From NCBI GenBank assembly GCA_003451975.1, contig DMIX01000103.1, positions 1 to 9,366 of the forward strand: a stretch of 9,366 nt of DNA, written 5' to 3'. Both the position numbers and the translations under genes were made by a program. The notes under the pieces are model-generated. The model was given only the letters and a program-made list of their open reading frames with translations, did no database searches and was not told where the DNA came from. The DNA comes from Propionibacteriaceae bacterium. GTDB lineage: Bacteria > Actinomycetota > Actinomycetes > Propionibacteriales > Propionibacteriaceae. Positions 6,304 to 9,366 of this stretch are shown here, one piece after another; position 1 is the first letter of the stretch, and each line of letters starts with the position of its first letter.

Positions 6304-6864
6304 TTAGGCAGGGCCTGCTCCAGGCAGTTCGCAGTCGGTGCGGAATCCGGCAGGAGGAATCCCGAGGGCTTGAATCACCCGAGCCCAGTAGTTCACTTGG
6401 GCGGCCGTGGTTGCCAGAATCACCAGCTCCCGCTCGGTGTAGGCCTCACGCAAGGCGGTCATCAGGTCGGCTGGGAACTCCAGCGGGGAACTCGAGATCC
6501 GCCGTGTGTACTCGATGGCGAGCCGCTCGGCGACAGTAAAGGTGTCGACCGAGTCCAGGTCACCGGCCAAAGCCTCAGCCTCGGCGTCGCTGACCCCGGC
6601 CTGGTCGTACTCAAAGCCGTTCATGTCCACGCAGAAAGCGCAGTTGGCGGTGATCGAGGCGCTCATCCGCACCAGCTTCAACAGCCGCGGCGACGGTTCG
6701 TCATGCGCGACCAACGACTCCAACACGCCGGCGCCGATAGCGGCCTTCGGGTACCACGACAGCAACCGAGCAGGCAGCATTCGTCGTCCGGTGACCCGCT
6801 CGGAGATGGCCACGCCCAAGCGCAGCACGGGGTTCATCCGGCGGGGTTCCTCGATCAGGGGCAT
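6304..6864 (-). CDS. Carboxymuconolactone decarboxylase / AhpD-like family protein
   Basis: A 186-residue soluble helical protein of the AhpD-like superfamily. The CxxC motif CAFC is at C75-C78 in SITANCAFCVDMNGFE, the position where AhpD has its redox-active pair. In AhpD a Glu about 12 residues before the first Cys and a His four residues after the second Cys relay protons. Here those places appear to hold Lys (K63) and Asn (N82), so peroxidase-type chemistry is uncertain. The C-terminal LATTAAQVNYWARVIQALG is typical of this group of CMD proteins. I chose the ATG at 6864; a TTG at 6891 in frame would add nine residues but begins inside a palindrome. The gene follows erpA on the same strand with a 39-nt gap holding that palindrome. 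A role in thiol redox or oxidative stress is possible but not shown. Confidence 0.85.
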   Translation of the reverse strand: MPLIEEPRRMNPVLRLGVAISERVTGRRMLPARLLSWYPKAAIGAGVLESLVAHDEPSPRLLKLVRMSASITANCAFCVDMNGFEYDQAGVSDAEAEALAGDLDSVDTFTVAERLAIEYTRRISSSPLEFPADLMTALREAYTERELVILATTAAQVNYWARVIQALGIPPAGFRTDCELPGAGPA

Positions 6865-6875
6865 GACCCCATCAT

Positions 6876-6897
6876 CTCCGGTTGTCCACAACCGGAG
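6876..6897. promoter_or_regulatory. Perfect 10-bp inverted repeat between erpA and the CMD gene
   Basis: CTCCGGTTGT (6876-6885) and ACAACCGGAG (6888-6897) are perfect inverted copies 2 nt apart. The element lies 6 nt after the erpA stop and 11 nt before the ATG of the CMD gene. In RNA it would fold into a 9-bp stem with a 4-nt loop, and the GGAG at its downstream edge is the best ribosome site for the CMD gene. It may be an operator, a partial terminator/attenuator for erpA, or a translation-masking hairpin. Confidence 0.75.
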
Positions 6898-6903
6898 CCA
6901 GGA

Positions 6904-7248
6904 TCACTGGAATGAATCGCCGCAGGCGCAGGAGTTCGTGGCGTTGGGGTTATCGATGGTGAATCCCTGCTGGGAAATGGTGTCCACGAAATCGATGGTG
7001 GCGCCCATCAGGTACGGGAAGCTCATCTTGTCGGTGATCACCTTGGTGCCGAACTGCTCGGCCACCACGTCGTCATCGGACTGTTTGTCGTCCAAGGCGA
7101 GCTGATAGCGCAGGCCCGAGCAACCGCCGGGAGCGACCGAGATGCGCAGCAGCAGGTCGGGGGTGCCATCTGCTTCGAGCAGAGACTGGACCTTCTTGGC
7201 CGCGCCTTCGGTCAGAGTGATGCCAGCGGTGGTCTGGTCAACCGTCAT
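6904..7248 (-). CDS. erpA: Iron-sulfur cluster insertion protein, HesB/IscA/ErpA family
   Basis: A 114-residue A-type Fe-S carrier that delivers clusters to apo-enzymes in the cytoplasm. The three conserved cysteine ligands are visible: C43 in PGGCSGLRYQL, and C107 and C109 in the C-terminal SCACGDSF. The body (ITLTEGAAKKVQSLL, FPYLMGATIDFVD, GFTIDNPNA) is standard for the family and the length is normal for the actinobacterial form. The ATG at 7248 has GGAAGGA about 8-9 nt upstream. It has its own 167-nt upstream gap after the coiled-coil gene, with a candidate promoter, and is followed by the palindrome and the CMD gene. In actinobacteria it serves as an ErpA-like carrier; the symbol is assigned on family grounds. 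Confidence 0.95.
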   Translation of the reverse strand: MTVDQTTAGITLTEGAAKKVQSLLEADGTPDLLLRISVAPGGCSGLRYQLALDDKQSDDDVVAEQFGTKVITDKMSFPYLMGATIDFVDTISQQGFTIDNPNATNSCACGDSFQ

Positions 7249-7319
7249 GGGTTCATGTCCTTCCAGTGCCGATCACGAGCGCCGTCAACAGTGCCACGGC
7301 GTCCGTCGGATTCGCCGCA

Positions 7320-7348
7320 AGTGTACGTGTGGTTGCAGCTGCGCTGAA
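7320..7348 (-). promoter_or_regulatory. Candidate promoter of erpA
   Basis: On the minus strand TTCAGC (7343-7348) and TACACT (7320-7325) are separated by 17 nt. The -10 box is a good TANNNT match and the -35 box a weak one. Transcription from about 7313 would give a leader of about 65 nt. The remainder of the 7249-7415 gap shows no other feature. Confidence 0.35.
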
Positions 7349-7415
7349 CGGGTTCACGGCCGCGAAATGCCCACTGGGGGCAGGCTGGTTGGCAATACTG
7401 CGCAACGACGCCGGC

Positions 7416-7751
7416 TCAATGAGGGTCGGCGAAGGGTGGCTGCTCGAAACCGGGGACTGGCTCCTCGGTTGCCAACTCGGCGGGCTCGATGCCGCCTTCG
7501 GAGTTCAGACGAAACTCCCGCCGGGCAGCTTCGGCTTCGGCACGCCGCTGCGCCACCCGCACGGCGACCTGCTGCTGCGCGGTATCCAACTGCTGTTGTT
7601 GACGCGCGGCGTCGTCGACGTTCAGGTGCGGACGATCGATCTGCAATCGGCGAATGGCGGCCTGTAACTCGGCCAGTTCGGACTGCGCTTGATGCAGCGC
7701 GCGCAGCCGCCGCTGGTACTCGATGGCGAGTTCCGAGGGATCGTTGGACAC
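7416..7751 (-). CDS. Small coiled-coil protein, function unknown
   Basis: A 111-residue hydrophilic protein that I do not recognise. Two long Gln/Ala/Glu/Arg-rich helices (about 7-39 and 45-80, including ARQQQQLDTAQQQVAVRVAQ) look like coiled-coil or helical-hairpin segments. They are followed by an acidic, proline-containing tail (86-111). There is no membrane segment and no cysteine. I chose the GTG at 7751 because a full AGGAGG lies just upstream; the open frame continues 15 codons further up but would run into the divergent promoter region. It is the first minus-strand gene of this block, divergent from the DUF3043 gene with a 71-nt gap. Confidence 0.72.
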   Translation of the reverse strand: MSNDPSELAIEYQRRLRALHQAQSELAELQAAIRRLQIDRPHLNVDDAARQQQQLDTAQQQVAVRVAQRRAEAEAARREFRLNSEGGIEPAELATEEPVPGFEQPPFADPH

Positions 7752-7755
7752 CTCG

Positions 7756-7761
7756 CCTCCT
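7756..7761 (-). promoter_or_regulatory. Ribosome binding site that sets the coiled-coil protein start
   Basis: A complete AGGAGG on the minus strand sits 4 nt before the GTG at 7749-7751. It favours this GTG over in-frame alternatives further upstream. Confidence 0.65.
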
Positions 7762-7781
7762 CTGAATCGTCGACTGTGACC

Positions 7782-7787
7782 TAGGAT
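7782..7787 (+). promoter_or_regulatory. Candidate -10 box of the DUF3043 gene
   Basis: TAGGAT has the TANNNT form and would start transcription at about 7794, giving a leader of about 29 nt that includes an AGG ribosome site before the GTG at 7823. The -35 region (around 7759-7764) does not resemble TTGACA. Confidence 0.35.
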
Positions 7788-7822
7788 GTGGCACACATCG
7801 TCGCACCACAGGCAGGTTACAA

Positions 7823-8395
7823 GTGGGATTATTCCGCCCTTACGATCGATCCGAGGACGCCAGCGCCTCGGCGGCGTCGAACACTTCCACCGCCGAAAGC
7901 ACGGCCAAGAAGAAGAAGGTCCCCACGCCGACTCGACGCGAAGCCGAGGCGGCTCGTCGCGAGCGACTGCATCCGACCCTCTCCCCGTCCGAGCAGCGAC
8001 AGCGTGACCGCGAGGCCAAGACCCGCAATCGCGAAGAGGCGTGGAAGAAGGTCGACGACGAGCCCGGCAGGATCCTGCTGCGCAACTTCATCGACTCCCG
8101 CAAGGGCATCACCCAGTTGTGGATGCCGGTGATCATCGGCGCGTTGGCGCTGGCGCTGGCCGCGATGTACATCAACCCCGAAGTGGCGGTGTACGCCACG
8201 TTCTTCCCGTACCTGGCGTTGTTCGCGCTCGCGATCCACATCTTCCTGCTATGGCGGCAGTTCAAGGTGTTGCACGCCGAGCGACTGCCCAATGAGTCGG
8301 TGCGCGGCCTGCTGATGTACATGATCAACCGGATCATCAGCCTTCGCCGGTTCCGCATGCCGGCACCCACCGTCAAGCCGGGCGACGAGATCTGA
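7823..8395 (+). CDS. DUF3043 family membrane protein
   Basis: A 190-residue protein of the actinobacterial DUF3043 family, function unknown. The N-terminal 95 residues are hydrophilic and strongly charged: a Ser/Ala/Thr stretch, a KKKK cluster (29-32) and the PTPTRREAEAARRERLHP segment typical of the family. Two closely spaced transmembrane helices follow at about 100-117 and 122-144. The C-terminal part is basic (RGLLMYMINRIISLRRFRMP, 161-180), probably on the cytoplasmic side. The GTG start has an AGG-containing ribosome site about 9 nt upstream. A 67-residue gene follows 6 nt after the stop. I judge family membership likely from the N-terminal RREAE...LHP and C-terminal RxLMYMIN-type segments. 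Confidence 0.88.
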   Translation: MGLFRPYDRSEDASASAASNTSTAESTAKKKKVPTPTRREAEAARRERLHPTLSPSEQRQRDREAKTRNREEAWKKVDDEPGRILLRNFIDSRKGITQLWMPVIIGALALALAAMYINPEVAVYATFFPYLALFALAIHIFLLWRQFKVLHAERLPNESVRGLLMYMINRIISLRRFRMPAPTVKPGDEI

Positions 8396-8401
8396 GTCAC
8401 G

Positions 8402-8605
8402 ATGGGGTTCCACTGGCAGTCGCACCCGGAGCTGGAGCCCGAGTTGCGCATTGAGCTAGGACTCACCGGACGCTTTGCCGACCAGGCCACCGCGGAGGCC
8501 TGGCTCGCCGAGAACTACCTCACCCTGACTGCTTCCGGAGTGCTCACCGTATCCCTGTACGAGCAGGAAAGGCTCGTGTACGGCCCAATGAGTTTGGAGC
8601 CCTGA
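8402..8605 (+). CDS. Small conserved actinobacterial protein, function unknown
   Basis: This encodes 67 residues, soluble and acidic. The pattern MGFHWQSHPEL at the start, FADQATAEAWLAENY in the middle and VYGPMSL near the end resembles a small actinobacterial family I have seen without function. The ATG lies 6 nt after the DUF3043 stop with only a poor ribosome site, so translation probably depends on reinitiation from the upstream gene. No metal, catalytic or DNA-binding motif is visible. Confidence 0.72.
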   Translation: MGFHWQSHPELEPELRIELGLTGRFADQATAEAWLAENYLTLTASGVLTVSLYEQERLVYGPMSLEP

Positions 8606-8622
8606 GCGCTCACTGTCCACCA

Positions 8623-8650
8623 TCACCGACGGTGAGGTCGACAGCCTCAC
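8623..8650. terminator. Overlapping hairpins between convergent genes
   Basis: Two mutually exclusive hairpins can form: TCACC-GAC-GGTGA (8623-8635) and GTGAGG-TCGACAG-CCTCAC (8632-8650). They lie between the stop of the 67-residue gene at 8605 and the stop of the convergent gene at 8647, which the second stem overlaps. There is no T-run on either side, so any bidirectional terminator role is tentative. Confidence 0.35.
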
Positions 8651-9006
8651 GGCTGCACTGCGCGGGATCGTCCCTCAATGCCGAGCTGAGCGATCAACTC
8701 GGCCAGGACGTCGATGCCGCCAGAGCGGTAGGCGATCCAGTCCTTTCCAGCACTGCGTTGCTGCAACGCCTCGAGCTGCTCAGTCCAGGATTGCTCAGCG
8801 GCCGGGGCTGCCTCGGTCAACTCGGTGCCGCTGTGGACGGCCCGCTGTACTTCTCGCAGTGCAGCCCAGCGCCCTTCGGCATATTTCATGCCCGGAACCG
8901 AGATTCCTGCCTTGGTGAAGGTGCACATTGCCTGACCTGCGCTGCGTCCCTGGAGCAACTCGGTGGCCTGACCGATCCACTCGTCGAGATCGATGGGCTC
9001 AGTCAT
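8647..9006 (-). CDS. Soluble protein of unknown function paired with the CPVC membrane protein
   Basis: A 119-residue cytoplasmic-type protein. The segments GRSAGQAMCTFTKAG (20-34), VPGMKYAEGRWAALREVQRAV (37-57) and AYRSGGIDVLAELIAQLG (92-109) look like conserved blocks, but I cannot assign a function. It has a single cysteine, C28. Its ATG overlaps the stop of the upstream membrane-protein gene by 4 nt (ATGA, 9003-9006), and there is no good independent ribosome site, so the two are probably translationally coupled. It could be an adaptor or accessory subunit of the membrane protein. Confidence 0.78.
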   Translation of the reverse strand: MTEPIDLDEWIGQATELLQGRSAGQAMCTFTKAGISVPGMKYAEGRWAALREVQRAVHSGTELTEAAPAAEQSWTEQLEALQQRSAGKDWIAYRSGGIDVLAELIAQLGIEGRSRAVQP

Positions 9007-9356
9007 GCCGCCGGGAAGGTCTCACAGGCGATCTCGCCGCGCAACCGCCGCCACAGGGCGTAGCCCAACAGCGCCACCGCCCCCACGGCGAGCAGAGGCT
9101 GCACGGGGGCGAACCATTGCAGCGCACCGGTGTAGCCCAAGGCGAGCAGGGCGATCTTGTTGCACACCGGGCAACCGACAGCGAAGTAGCTCAGCAGGCC
9201 GCCGGCGATGCCGAAGCGACGCGCTGGAGATGGCGCTTCAGGGTCACGGATGTAGGTGGCAGTCAGCAGCCCGCCCAGAACGGCGGTGACCAATAACACC
9301 GGCCAAGCCCACCAGGTGGTCGCCACTTCCCGGCCGAAAACCGGATTGGGGATCAT
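9003..9356 (-). CDS. Small membrane protein with CPVC motif (N terminus uncertain)
   Basis: At least 117 residues with three predicted transmembrane helices (about 15-35, 48-74 and 82-102). The segment SYFAVGCPVCNKIALLALG contains a CPVC pair (C62 and C65) at or in the second helix, and a further Cys (C111) lies near the C terminus after RRLRGE. I recall actinobacterial membrane proteins with this CPVCNK block but no assigned function; the CxxC suggests a thiol-disulfide or metal role. The ATG at 9356 is the first start in the window, but no stop is visible between it and the window edge, so the true N terminus may lie outside. The gene overlaps the downstream soluble-protein gene by 4 nt. 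Confidence 0.75.
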   Translation of the reverse strand: MIPNPVFGREVATTWWAWPVLLVTAVLGGLLTATYIRDPEAPSPARRFGIAGGLLSYFAVGCPVCNKIALLALGYTGALQWFAPVQPLLAVGAVALLGYALWRRLRGEIACETFPAA

Positions 9357-9366
9357 CGCAGTAGAC

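Noticed and set aside
6865..6891. TTG start adding nine residues to the CMD-family protein
   Set aside because: The TTG lies inside the palindrome, no ribosome site precedes it, and the ATG at 6864 gives a normal N terminus.
7142..7765. Long plus-strand open frames across erpA and the coiled-coil gene
   Set aside because: They overlap two minus-strand genes with good starts and motifs, and their Arg-rich translations look like frame shadows.

Overview
This window looks like ordinary chromosome from a high-GC Actinomycetota bacterium. The evidence is the GC-rich wobble positions, the frequent GTG starts, several candidate leaderless promoters, and families typical of that phylum: a GuaB1-type reductase, a DUF3043 membrane protein, an actinobacterial ErpA/HesB protein, a sunset-domain protein and a CPVC-containing small membrane protein. 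The order cannot be fixed from the sequence; something near Propionibacteriales is only a guess. I see no phage, plasmid, insertion sequence, CRISPR, tRNA or rRNA signal.

Layout. 1-230 (-) is the N-terminal part of a cyclophilin peptidyl-prolyl isomerase, cut by the window edge. Divergent from it, 339-1232 (+) encodes a membrane protein with an exact 11-residue repeat array, a transmembrane helix, an acidic linker and a C-terminal sunset domain; a strong intrinsic terminator follows. 1295-1732 and 1743-2405 (+) encode a small helix-turn-helix-like protein and a prepilin peptidase (A24 family) that lacks the N-methyltransferase domain. Convergent to these are trpD (2451-3488, -) and, overlapping its start by 4 nt, a degenerate response-regulator receiver protein (3485-3883, -). 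guaB1 (3998-5443, +), a purine-salvage reductase with CBS domains, is followed by a nested palindromic repeat.

From 5645 to 7751 four genes lie on the minus strand. In transcription order they are a coiled-coil protein, erpA (Fe-S cluster insertion), an AhpD/carboxymuconolactone-decarboxylase-like protein and an actinobacterial protein of unknown function. Divergent from them are a DUF3043 membrane protein and a 67-residue protein (7823-8605, +). The right end holds a translationally coupled minus-strand pair: a small membrane protein with a CPVC motif and a soluble protein of unknown function.

Most genes are housekeeping and do not form one pathway. The couplings that the sequence supports are receiver protein-trpD, HTH protein-prepilin peptidase (by adjacency), erpA-CMD protein across a hairpin, and CPVC membrane protein-soluble partner. 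The points most worth a second look are the 11-residue repeat protein, the receiver domain that lacks conserved switch residues ahead of trpD, the palindromes at 5452-5518 and 6876-6897, and the recurring TAG(G/C)CT boxes placed 6-7 nt before start codons.
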